A DNA stretch of 64,000 nucleotides from Phorcus lineatus (taxonomy: Eukaryota > Mollusca > Gastropoda > Trochida > Trochidae). The first letter of the stretch is position 1; each line of letters begins with the position of its first letter. The notes under the pieces were generated by a model. That model was not told where the DNA came from and did not search any database. It was given only the letters and a program-made list of their open reading frames with translations. The stretch is from assembly GCA_921293015.1 (NCBI GenBank), contig OV121087.1:39852630-39916629 (forward strand). The letters are read 5' to 3'. Below, in pieces: positions 48,476-59,073 of the stretch. The position numbers and the translations under genes were made by a program.

Positions 48476-49098
48476 TTAAAGGCACTAGTGCACGCTTTTA
48501 CGGTTTAAATTGGTTACTTTAAGGTTTACGAGGTCTTGTGCATTCACGTAAGCTTTCTATCGATATGCTTAACATTTTTTACAATTGACCTACAATCAAC
48601 AATGAAAACGTTAAGACAGCCGCTGTCGGCTTGGGCCTATAAAAAAATCTATGGTAAGCTATGCTCAAAACGGATAAATAATGGACAGTTGAAAACGGCT
48701 AATCTAGTATTCTGTGCAGCTATTGAAATTACCTAAATCCTGAACTGAGAACAAAGCATGAAGTATGTTTTATGAAAGAAAAGTTGTAAATTAACCGATT
48801 TAATAATACAGCATTAGCATTGTTATTAGATTGACCAAAGCGGCTACCGTTTCAGCTTTTCTGGTTATAAGCAAAATTTTAGAATTTCCGATATCGTTAT
48901 TCATGTGGATTTAATGCAACGTTGCATTAAATACTTCTGGCCTTTTAAAATCAACTTTACTACCCGAAAACGTAAATATTTGTTGGATAACATACGAGGT
49001 AGATTAATTGAGTGAGGATCGTGAGTAATATCGAGAGATATGCAGTTTCTGTGCATTCGTTGTGTTTACGAAATATTGGTGTGCACTAGTGCGTCTAA
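48476..49098 (-). mobile_element. TTAA-bordered inverted-repeat element, right copy (inverted)
   Basis: 623 bp from TTAAAGGCACTAGTGCACGC to GTGCACTAGTGCGTCTAA, the inverse of 47034-47662 over its whole length with scattered differences. The outer border is CTAA in place of TTAA, a one-base change. The two copies together can form a hairpin with 620-base arms. Confidence 0.7.
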
Positions 49099-49343
49099 TG
49101 ATTTTGTTAAAAAGGAGCGGAAATTTCTTCCAAGAAGTTTCATTTTCATAATCTTTTCAAAGATAACACCATGATCTTAAGTTTAATTTCGTTTTAAAAT
49201 TACATTTTTCAAAACAAGTGTGCTTAATAGACATTCAATAATTGAAACATGGGGCATTTCAATAGTACAATTGCAGAGAGGTATGAGCTACAAATTTCTA
49301 GCCTCTTTAAATGAGATTGTAAAGACTCGTTTGATCCCTTAAG

Positions 49344-52300
49344 TCAAGCGCTAGGCAAGTCCACTTCACAAATGTAGGGGTGTGGTTCGTCGCAGTCGAT
49401 ATCGCCCCATTCGTAGTTACTGTCGGAGTACTGCAGCAAGAGACAGTCTTGGTCGTCGCCCACGTTGTTTGGCTGACCTCTGTGCCAATCACTGTACGCG
49501 CTCACATAGGGCGTGCCTGAATCTGTCCAATCAAAATGATGCTCTGATCTTTCGTCATTTCCACTTGTAAACCAGCCATTTTCTCCGCTCGTTGAGAGTA
49601 CTGTTGAAGAAAGAAACGAACGAATTGACTTGAGGATTTAAGATGTTAATATGTATCGGTTGAGTAAGTGGTTCCTTGAATACGTCAATTTATAAAGTTG
49701 ATTTTTGTGCAGAAAAAATATTTAATTATATTAATAAAATCTAATGCATACCTCCCTTGTGCATTTCCGCCACATGTAAAATGTCTCAAATGCATTACGA
49801 CAAATGTCGCCTACAGTGGAAGCAAATTGGATGTACCTCATCTTCACAACGTCAAGGCCGAAACGAAAAGATTTCGAACTCTTTCCGCTTCTCCCTTGAC
49901 ATCACGGCCCACATTTTCTGTGCTTAGAGTTTAGTCTACAGCAGGCCTTTCTGATTGGCCAATCAGATGGCGGCTTTCAAAATGAACTTCAAATGTCAAC
50001 GGCAAAGAGCGGTAGAGACCTGTCGCTTTTGAAGAGGAGACTATTTTAAATATTAATTACAAATGTAATATCAGGCATATATTTAGATGGATACAGGGTA
50101 GATCTATAACACGTTTGAGGTCGATCGATATTTACCGTAGAGTTTGTAAAGTTTAAAAGTAACGTAAATACGAAATTATTGTACGAATGGAATTTTTAAA
50201 AATTCATTATGTCAAGTTTTGAATGTTTCTAATAGAAACAAAATTATCGCCAAATATTCGTTGTCAAACCTTATGTAATGGCGACATCGTTTTGTGCTAT
50301 GTTTGAGTAAAACGATGAGGTTTACTCATATTCTGAACACCGAAAGATGGGATGTGTGAAACTTGATAAAATATATATTGACTGCAAAACGGGGAATTAT
50401 TTGCATTTCAAGTGAGTGAATGAGCTGGAGTTTAACGTGCATAGAACAATATTTCAGTTATTAATGAAAATACGACCCCATGTGATTTAATGGTTAGAAA
50501 TTAATTCATGGTGCTGTCAGTGAATACCTGAAAATAATCCATCTGACTAAAGTATAATATGAAATTTTCGCTTGGATTTTCTTTATCATAAGGTCTCAAG
50601 GCTGGGCGTAGGTTTCGAATGTAAACGGTGATTTCATTGGCTGCAGGTTAGCAGCTAGTAAGGGCGGTAACTCTGTAATGACAATAGGTGTCGCTGCTTC
50701 GTATCACAGGTTTTGTCACCGATGAGGGCAAGGTAGAAAATGGATGGAGTCTATCTCGATACATTTTCAACTTGCCGTGGGAAGATGGATGTACCTATGC
50801 AATTGGTTAAAAGGGAAAATAAACCTTTTGAACCAGGTTAAAAAACACACACCTCAAACACACACCTGAGATGTGTGCTTTCCGATTGCGCTCACAATGA
50901 ACCTTTTTTCATTGAAGTTTCACGGTCGGATGTACCGATGCCAAATTCCAAAACAATTCCAGGAAACAAAACTTGATAGTCTTGACATCATCCACAAAGA
51001 AAGTTTAAAAGTTTGATTTATCAAAGCAAAACAGTCACAAGAAAAAAGGTCATGGAAACCATTCAAAGTGAGTTTCTACAAAGGATGTACTGATGCAAAA
51101 TTTTCCAAGGTAAATAAGTCTCCTGTGGCCAGGTAAAACACACCTATGTCCTTCTTGATTGCCTCTACAATGAAGTCTTGTTCTTCCTTAGAGTTGACCG
51201 ACACGAGGTGGGATGTAGATCCAGCTTTACGACACGCCAAACTGCTCTTGTACCAGTCCAGGGGCTTGGTGTGGAAGGTGTAACAAGACACGGACGAGTT
51301 GCTGTGTCTAGTTATGGCGTCTTGCGGACATGCCGGTATAGCTGCAAGAATTGGAATGATTGTTGAAACAGTCAGATAATTATTTGTTGACTTTGGCCAT
51401 TATTTACAATTTTTAAATCAATGCAAGGTGTCGCAAGAAAAGGACGAGTTGCTGCGTCTCATGATGGCATCTTGCTGACATGCCGGTATAGCTGCATGAA
51501 TTGGAATGATTGTTGAAATAGTCAGATATTCATTTGTTGACATTGGCCACTATTTACATCAGTTGAAGGTGTAGCAAGAAACGGACGAGGGGCTGTGTCT
51601 CATGATGGCGTCTTGCGGACATGTTGGTACAGCTGCAGGAATTAATGTATATTGTTTGAAACAGTCTTAAATATCTTGATGACATTGGCCTAGAGGCACT
51701 ATTGACAATGTTTGTGATACATGCAAGGCGTGGCAAGACTCTGACGTCTTGTGGTCTTGCACATTGTTGGTGCAGCTGCAAAAATTGAAATATATCTTTT
51801 GATAGATTCAGATATTCATTTGATGACATTCGCCGTAAGACACTGTTGAATGTTAATATCAATGGAGGGTGTAGCAAGACACAGGCGGTTTGCTGTTTTT
51901 AAAGATGGCGTCATGCGGACATGCTGATACAACTGCAAGAATTAACTATTAAATTGCACAAGTCTGATAATTATTATAATACATTGGCCTTTAAGACACA
52001 AATGACTTTTTTCATATCAATAGACGGAATAGAACGATACGGACGAGTTGATGTGTCAAATGCTGCTTACAGTATAGAAGTTCTGGTAATGTCTAATAGC
52101 GATCATGATGTCAAGATTTGCTATAGGGAAGCCATAGAAATACTACAGTACTGTAGCATTGTTCTCATAATATCATATGAGAAAGTATATTGGCCCAAAT
52201 TCATCTTTTGAAAAGAACGTTATAGTGCCTTTAAATCAGATCTGTTTGCTTTTTTCATAAGTTCAAATTTCTCTTTTAGAAATATTGATTTGTATTTTTC

Positions 52301-55300
52301 AAAATATGTTCTTACTTTTACAAGTTGTGTTGTAGAAGTATACATCGTCGATGGCCATGTCAGCATTGTAGTCGCGAGGTACATACAGCCGAGTTCTTGA
52401 ATCTCTGTAGGTATAAGCGTCGTGATTCCCTTCGAATACAATCTGTAAATTCAATAAGTTCAGGGTTCCGTTATATATTTAGGATTTCATATTGTTAATT
52501 TACAGCCAAGCTGGGTTTTGTTTTGCCTTCAAACTGTAAGGTGCTATTTCAATCTAGTTAAAACTAGCTGTAATGATCCGTAATAACGGACTTCGGGACG
52601 AATTATATTACAACTAGTTTTAACTAGATTTGGTGCTATTTCTTATGGTTTTTATCAACATCACACGTAACTATAAAATAAAAAATCAAATATCTTGTCA
52701 CAATCGATCTCACGTAACTGTTGAACAGAACGTTTATGCTGCAAACAATCTTTTGTCGGTTTTGATTTGTTTTTATCCGCTATCCATTTAATGACATGAA
52801 TCGTTTAATGTGTCTCATAGAAATTGCTTTCCCAAAAAATTTCTTTAAAAAACCCAGACAATTGAACACGACCGTAGTTACATCTTTAGCGACGGATGCA
52901 TGCCTTTGCTTCCCCATTGCATGTTTACTTTAAAGCGATATCGAGTTGCGCTAGCCTGCTTATGCTAAATTTTTTAATAATCTCTCTTTCAAAGGCGAAA
53001 TTTGTAACTCAAAATGCTAATTAAGATGGATAAGTCCAGGCAGCGTATATATCTCTACAATGGAAAAATAATTGGAAGAAAGCTCATATCAATCGTGGTT
53101 CAATTGAGAAGATAGTGAAAGGTACCAAATAATTACAACGATTTAAGAAAGGATTAAAAAGGAGAGTCCGACATTCCTGTTTTTCCATATATACTATTAT
53201 CATCAGTTTTAGAAGTTAGGGGGTCTAAAAAGAAATATACCACTGGCGCTTTAAATTAACGTCTAGCTACACACCGTAACCGCCCTTTTCAATATTGTCA
53301 ATGTGAATTCTTAGCAAAAGATCATTCACATCACCGGTCAAGAAAGGAACATATATCATCCAACTAAATCAGGCTTTTACTATCCGCAAAACAATGATTG
53401 CCTGTAGCTGATACATTATTGCTTATTACGGGCACTTAGATAGACAAAAGGTGGCGAGACAACTAAGGGTACTGTAGGTGCCTTTTGGTGTAAGAACTCT
53501 GATTTGAAAGGATTGAGCGGAATGATTACAAAATACAGGAATTTCAACGTTTAGTATACGAAATTCCATGATCATGGGTACAAGACTTACACGGAATTGT
53601 GACCCTGTGTACTCCGAGTCCAAACCTATCTCTGCAAGATGCCATTCTTCTTTCTGGTTGCCATGGGTACTCCAGACAGGGTAACCACGCCCAGAACCGA
53701 CCTACATGATAAGGAGCGTGTATAGAGCTGCATGCATACCGTAAGTTTGTTAACTTATCACTGAAGTGCAAATATAATGAAAATTGGGCTTAAGACGTCA
53801 ATAAAATAACTGACAAAGAACCACCTATTGTCCATGCGTGAAATAGCCATGCTCGAACTTATTTTAAGATCGTCTTTTCTCTCCCGCAAATATTAAAATT
53901 TTGGCATGCTGAAATAGACAGAAGGGCTCATATTTTCAAAATTTCGATTTCGTTAAATTTCATATGAATGTTCCATACCGACTATCAGAGAATAAAATCA
54001 GCTCATGCACATAAACGGTAGTGCAAAGGAAAAAACATGACTAATATCTTAAGCTTTTGATAACTTTTAAAGGATTTTGTAAAGAAAAATATAAATTATT
54101 GTTTTTGAAAATTTTAACCTCCGTCACATCAATGACCTGGCAAAATTGTTACGAGTAATTGTGTGATATAATAAACATTTGCGAAAAAAATGGATCGGCA
54201 TATCCGTATCAAAGCTTCAACTTTATAAGTCACTTTTTCGCAATCAATGCATCCAAAATTACATGATATTTGCACTAGTATATCAAGGTATGTGAACAAA
54301 CTTATGGTATGCAGCTGTACTAGACTGTAAATTTGTCACCAATTCAAACCTACCTTTATACAGTTACGAGCATATTTTTTTTTATAAATCCTACATACTC
54401 TCATATCTGCTATCGTCACCCCAAGGATAACCTATACTTGCGCCAGCTCAAATAATTTCCTAAGTTTCCTAACTTTTTCTGTGCTTGCCGTCCAGACTAC
54501 TGCAAAGGATCTCGATTATGCACTGAAAAATCGTTTGATAAAAATCATAGATACAGAAGTTTTATATTTTATGTTAATATAGTAAGCGTTATATTTTTCA
54601 GGTTATTTTGTATATCAAATCTTGTTTATAAAACCTTATAAACGCTTTGGAAGACATTAAAGAAATCCAGTAAGTCTACAAAAATATGCTAGTGTTTCTA
54701 CTATACAAATGAAATTTTTATATATGCTGAGAGGCTAATTCGTACTAGAAATACAATAAAACTAACATATAATTACTAACTCCAAAAAGATTATTCACTC
54801 AGTTTAATTCTACTTTTTTTCCTTCCTAATTTATGAAAACAAAATTATATCAAGAATTTTACTTAAGAACGAGAGTGATGTTTTGTTAAAGTCTGATAAT
54901 CAACGAGTCCTAGTTGACTCTTTTCATGGAAATTATCTTTTAACATTTCATTCCATTGAAATACACTAAAATAGTATTTTAGCATTTTCTGCTTTTGTGG
55001 TTTTCCTTAAGATATCACTGAAAAGTATTATAAAAATCAGATACCGTTTATTAAAAGAGAAATTATAAAATTGCAAATGTGCCCGTGATATTTATGACAC
55101 AGGTTATGTTTACCATTTGGGTAATGTGCATCAATATCAATTTACTTACCATCGCATAAACCTTTAAGGTCTTCATATTCACTCCGTTCATATTGTACCA
55201 GAACCGAATGCAATAATTAGGAGCCGGTTGCAATGCTAATGACGTCATTCTTGCAAAATGGCTTTCTTGCTGTTGGGTAGCCCCGGATTTTCCATTAAGA

Positions 55301-58300
55301 TACATATAGTGGCCTGCAAGAAAAATAGATATGAAATCGATATGAAAGTGGTAAATATAGAGAAAAACTTTCTTTTTGATCATAATCCCTCGATAACTGG
55401 TTGTGAATATCTTAATCTGATATTTTGAAGACAATACAACGGTTGTTGCCAAAAGGCGACCAAGGATAATGTTGTTTGCACAGCGTCACAACCAACCTTA
55501 GTCACAATCAACTTTAATCACATATGTCATCGCTACGAATTACAATTTCTATATTTTCCAAAGAAGGAGATTAGTTACTGATTATCCTGGTTTTGAATCA
55601 AACGCTGTTTCTAAAATTCGAGAAAAGAATGAAACTCTGAACACGTGCTGTACTCGATAAACCGCTTTTCAGAATTAAAATTGTCCACCTTTTTATCAGA
55701 TGTCAAATCAATAGAATTTACCCATTGCCATACAAGTTCTAGTTTTCATTATGAGTAACACCGTTACTGCCTTATTACAAAGTAAACCATGCATAGTAAT
55801 TGACAGCATGGCCTGCTAGGAATTATTTTGTTGCATTCCCAATATCTTACTAAATCAAGCTTTGTTGCTTATCGCAAAACTTCCATACACGTTCTTTAGC
55901 CTATTCTACCTGAGCTTGACAGTCCTATCATGAGGTTACTTTTTCTCGCAGATGATAAATGTTTGCGTCATGCAGTAAGGTTTTACTCAACAAGTGCTGG
56001 AGACTGGTGCGAGCTATGTCACACGGCGGAAGTTGTATAAACGACGGATGCTATTACCGGTAGGGGATCCATACGAGTGATCCTCCCTGGGTCCAGTAGT
56101 CGTTGATATGGATCCGTGTCCCTGGATCCAGTCAATGTCCTCTGTTCTATCCTGTACGAAGCCACACGTCATGTCAGGGGCCTCGAAGGAACAATAGATC
56201 AGCTTCACTGGGTCGTCTGGATCTAAAAATAGTAGGTGTTTAAATAGCTTTGTGAAAATAGTAATAACAGCCGTCTACTCTTGCAAAAGCATTCAACGGT
56301 TGGTCGCGATTGATTATTTTATTACGTCACCAGAATCAAGGACCGACACATGTCAAACATTCGAGCAACTCAACGATTCCCGAATGTCCTATAATAAAGT
56401 TAGACTTATCAAAATAGAACTTTAAACCATACACTTTCTAAAAGACGTTCATCTTAAACACGTAGATAACGTTTAAAATGCAGACTTTCAAAGCTTGATA
56501 CTGACTGGATTCTATATCGATATACTAGATCCAAGTTTATCATTATAGTTTTCGAAATATCGGAACACATGCCAAGACATTTAGAACGTCATTTAACAAG
56601 TTAACACAAGTGCACTTATGATATATACGAAACTATACAGACAAAAAAAATCACGTCACCGTCATCTGCATGACATCGACGTAGCATGAAATAACCAAGT
56701 GCCAATGTAGTGTACGGTTACTAATATTGCTTGGTAAACTTACTCTGCACGGGGTGGGTTAATCCTTGAAGCAGGCCTAGATTACCCTTACAGGTGTTGA
56801 CGTCACGTGTTCGGTTCGCCACTTCCTGTGCCAACACGTCCATGGTGTCCCTGCTCGCAACGGCTATGTGGTTCATCTCAGATTGAGATGTGTTGGTTTC
56901 CTCTGCAAGACGAGCCGAATAAGCATCAATGGCTTCTATTTCTGCTTTTACTTGTTCCAATTCTGAGTTTGTGGTATTTATTTCGGCTTCCTTGAGAGCA
57001 ATGGCTTTCAAAAGTTCCTTCTCGAAGTCCGTGGCATTTGAAAAGTCCATGCCACTAAGATCAATAGCCTGTGTGGTTATGTTAAGGTGATGTTCTATCC
57101 CGTCGATCTTTTTGCCTATTCCGTTTACGATCATTTTCATTTGGAGGTACTGCATCTGGAATGATTACCAAAGTACAGCTGCATACCGAAAGTTTGTTCA
57201 CTTACCACTGAATCGTAGTGTAAATATCATGTAATTTGGGTTTCGTTTAAACGTCAATAGAATAACTTCAGACTGACTATTTATCACCCACTGCCCATGT
57301 GTAAAATAGCCATTCTTGAACTCATTTTGAGATCGTCTGGTCTCTCGTGCAAAAATTCGAATTTTGGCATATTGATATAGACAGAAGGGGTCACATTTTC
57401 GAAATTTCGATTTCGTTAAATGTCAAATAAAATGCTCCATATATCGACTCTTTGAGATTAAAACCAACATAATCACATTGAATTTGTGCTGAGAAACAAA
57501 CGTGACTAACTTTTAAAGAAGTTGATAAATCATAAAGGATTTTATGGAGAAAAATAAAAATGAGTGTTCTCGACATTTTGACCCCTGGTCACTTCAATGA
57601 TCTGCCAAAACTGTTACGGGTAATTGTGGGGTACGTAAGACATTTGCCTTAAAGAAGAATAGATCTGCATATGTGTAATGAAAAATCAATTTTATACGTT
57701 TCTTTTTCGCAACGCTACGATACCTCAAAGGCATCTCAAATTACATGATATTTGCACTAGTATATACAGGTATGTGAACAAATTTTTGGCATGAAGCTGT
57801 ACGGAAAATGCTGGATGGTTGAATTTGTTCTCTAACAAGGGCCACAGAGGCCACATCCTAAAAACTTACTATCATCATCAAGAGGCCTTGAAACCTGAAT
57901 ATTTAGCTGACAGTGACCACACCCTAAAACATGTTTTCATCTTCTCCAGTGGCAAAAGGCCGAGAAAGTTGAAACTTTGTGTTCAGACTACTTAGCTGAC
58001 GGGGATTCTAATTTATAGATTAGGTGACTCTGTGGCCCCCAATAAGGGCCACCCGCTAAAATCTATTTTCATCTTCTTCTCCGGATGCAGGAGGCCTAGA
58101 AAGCTGAAACCATGTGTTAATTAAGACTCCTAAGCATACAGTTGCCACGCCCTTAAATCGTCTCAAAAAGCAAGAGGCCTAGAAAAATGTTAAGTTGTGT
58201 ACAGTCTTATTATAGTTATAGAATAGGTGACCCTGTGACCTCTTATAGGGACACCGAATCTAACAATTAGAATCCTCATCAACAGAGGAGTCTGTTTACA

Positions 58301-58726
58301 AGGTTTAAGTTTTCTTTCTCTTTTGCTTCTGGAGAGATTAATGAAACTTGGTTTTAAGGAAATGGTCTCTATGGCCCTTTTTAGTGGTCACAGGGTACCC
58401 AAATTTTTTTGACTTTCATATAAACTATCAAAAAGGTACAATGTTTACTCTTGTATAAAAACCGTGGTCACTACGTTCTGAAATATGATTGTGATGTTGA
58501 TGATTGTATAGTTCTCCAAGAAATGTATATAATTTACGAAAAATCTAAAACCTTGATCATATAATAAACTACACACCTCCATGTGGTCACAACAGGGCGT
58601 CACATCTTCAATAGCGTCATGTCCCCGGCATTGGTCAACCACGACATTGTACTCGCACTGACCATATGTGGACCCAATGCTGGACAGCGTTAAGAAAATG
58701 ATGATAGATGGAGCAAGTTTTTTCAT
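49344..58726 (-). CDS. secreted coiled-coil + MAM + C-type lectin protein (8 exons, ~527 aa)
   Basis: Exons (minus strand): 58726-58577, 57155-56744, 56222-56058, 55313-55150, 53701-53591, 52442-52316, 51341-51144, 49600-49344 (stop TGA). All borders are AG/GT, and the phases (0,1,1,0,0,1,1) join into one frame. Residues 1-22 are a signal peptide, followed by a Cys-rich segment with a CC pair. Residues 51-187 are a coiled coil with N-glycosylation sites. Residues ~190-375 are a MAM domain (IYCSFE, TGPREDHSYG, NYCIRFWYNM, EWHLAEI, MAIDDVYFYNTTC). Residues ~380-527 are a C-type lectin domain (CYTF, HLVSVNSKEEQDF, GWFTSGND, QPNN, DQDCLLLQYS, EWGDIDC, PYICE). Its QPN and WGD motifs differ from canonical EPN/QPD and WND, so calcium-dependent sugar binding is uncertain. 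An ATG six codons upstream (58744) is an alternative start. A role in extracellular recognition or adhesion is inferred. Confidence 0.88.
50000..51060. other. intron 7 interior of the MAM-lectin gene
   Basis: Between the two lectin exons (intron 49601-51143). No exon, repeat family or open frame that I can support. Confidence 0.45.
51418..51931 (-). repeat. four tandem partial copies of the first lectin exon's start
   Basis: Units begin (minus strand) at 51931, 51775, 51632 and 51491, then the real exon at 51341: spacing of 141-156 bases. Each repeats the intron end with its CAG acceptor and the first ~70 bases of the exon. Three of the four (51931-51859, 51632-51559, 51491-51418) stay in the frame of the real exon for about 24 codons (ACP..DAI...SCYT pattern) and stop at the same TGA. 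The unit at 51775 is degraded. They lack the rest of the lectin exon and its donor. Confidence 0.8.
52554..52627. repeat. miniature inverted repeat, TAGTTAAAACTGGCTGTA family, copy 2
   Basis: CTAGTTAAAACTAGCTGTAA at the left is mirrored by TTACAACTAGTTTTAACTAG at the right. It is related to 14505-14561. It lies in intron 5 of the MAM-lectin gene. An 11-base GGTGCTATTTC occurs on both sides a few bases away. Confidence 0.65.
53721..54319. mobile_element. mariner-like MITE, copy 1 (intron 4 of the minus gene)
   Basis: About 600 bp, similar over its length to 57174-57801. Ends are GAGCTGCATGCATACCGTAA... and ...CTTATGGTATGCAGCTGTA, inverted copies of each other. No coding capacity. Confidence 0.65.
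57174..57801. mobile_element. mariner-like MITE, copy 2 (intron 1 of the minus gene)
   Basis: 628 bp with inverted ends TACAGCTGCATACCGAAAGT and ...TTTTTGGCATGAAGCTGTA, about 30 bases each. TA at both borders fits TA-targeted (Tc1/mariner) insertion. It starts only 17 bases upstream of the splice acceptor of exon 2, so its end may contribute to that intron's branch region. Confidence 0.7.
57833..58420. repeat. diverged ~130-base tandem repeat (about four units)
   Basis: Recurring GAGGCCTAGAAAGCTGAAAC, TTAGCTGACGGGGATTCTAA, GGTGACTCTGTGGCC, AGGGCCACCCGCTAAAA and TTTTCATCTTCTCC motifs in the same order. The same unit occurs at 46690-46895. It lies in intron 1 of the minus gene. Confidence 0.65.
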
Positions 58727-58744
58727 CCTGTCCGTAAATATCAT

Positions 58745-59073
58745 CGCAAGGTTGATATTATTTCTTTGAGACTGTTTAGGAAAGTATTTTTCTGCATGCG
58801 TTGCTAAGTAGTGATAATTGGCTTAACTTTTGTCAAACCCGACCCACATTTACGAAAAGATCAAGTTGTGGATATCAATGAGGCAGACTGTCCTTCTTCG
58901 TGAAATATGCATTTACCCCGGAAACTAAAACATTTCCTTCCTAAATGGCGTCAATAAGAACACACAACGTATTTGTTTCATGATAACCTACGTACATATC
59001 TCCTGGCAGCCAAAACATCTCCGAAACCGACCCAGCTTCAGCAGACTCTGAGAAATATTATATTGTTGTCAAG
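58745..59073. promoter_or_regulatory. shared intergenic region of two divergent MAM genes
   Basis: Only about 330 bases separate the start codons of the minus gene (58726 or 58744) and the plus gene (59074). Both promoters must lie here or overlap the leaders, so bidirectional or coordinated transcription is likely. I see no clear TATA box or CpG-rich core. Confidence 0.55.
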
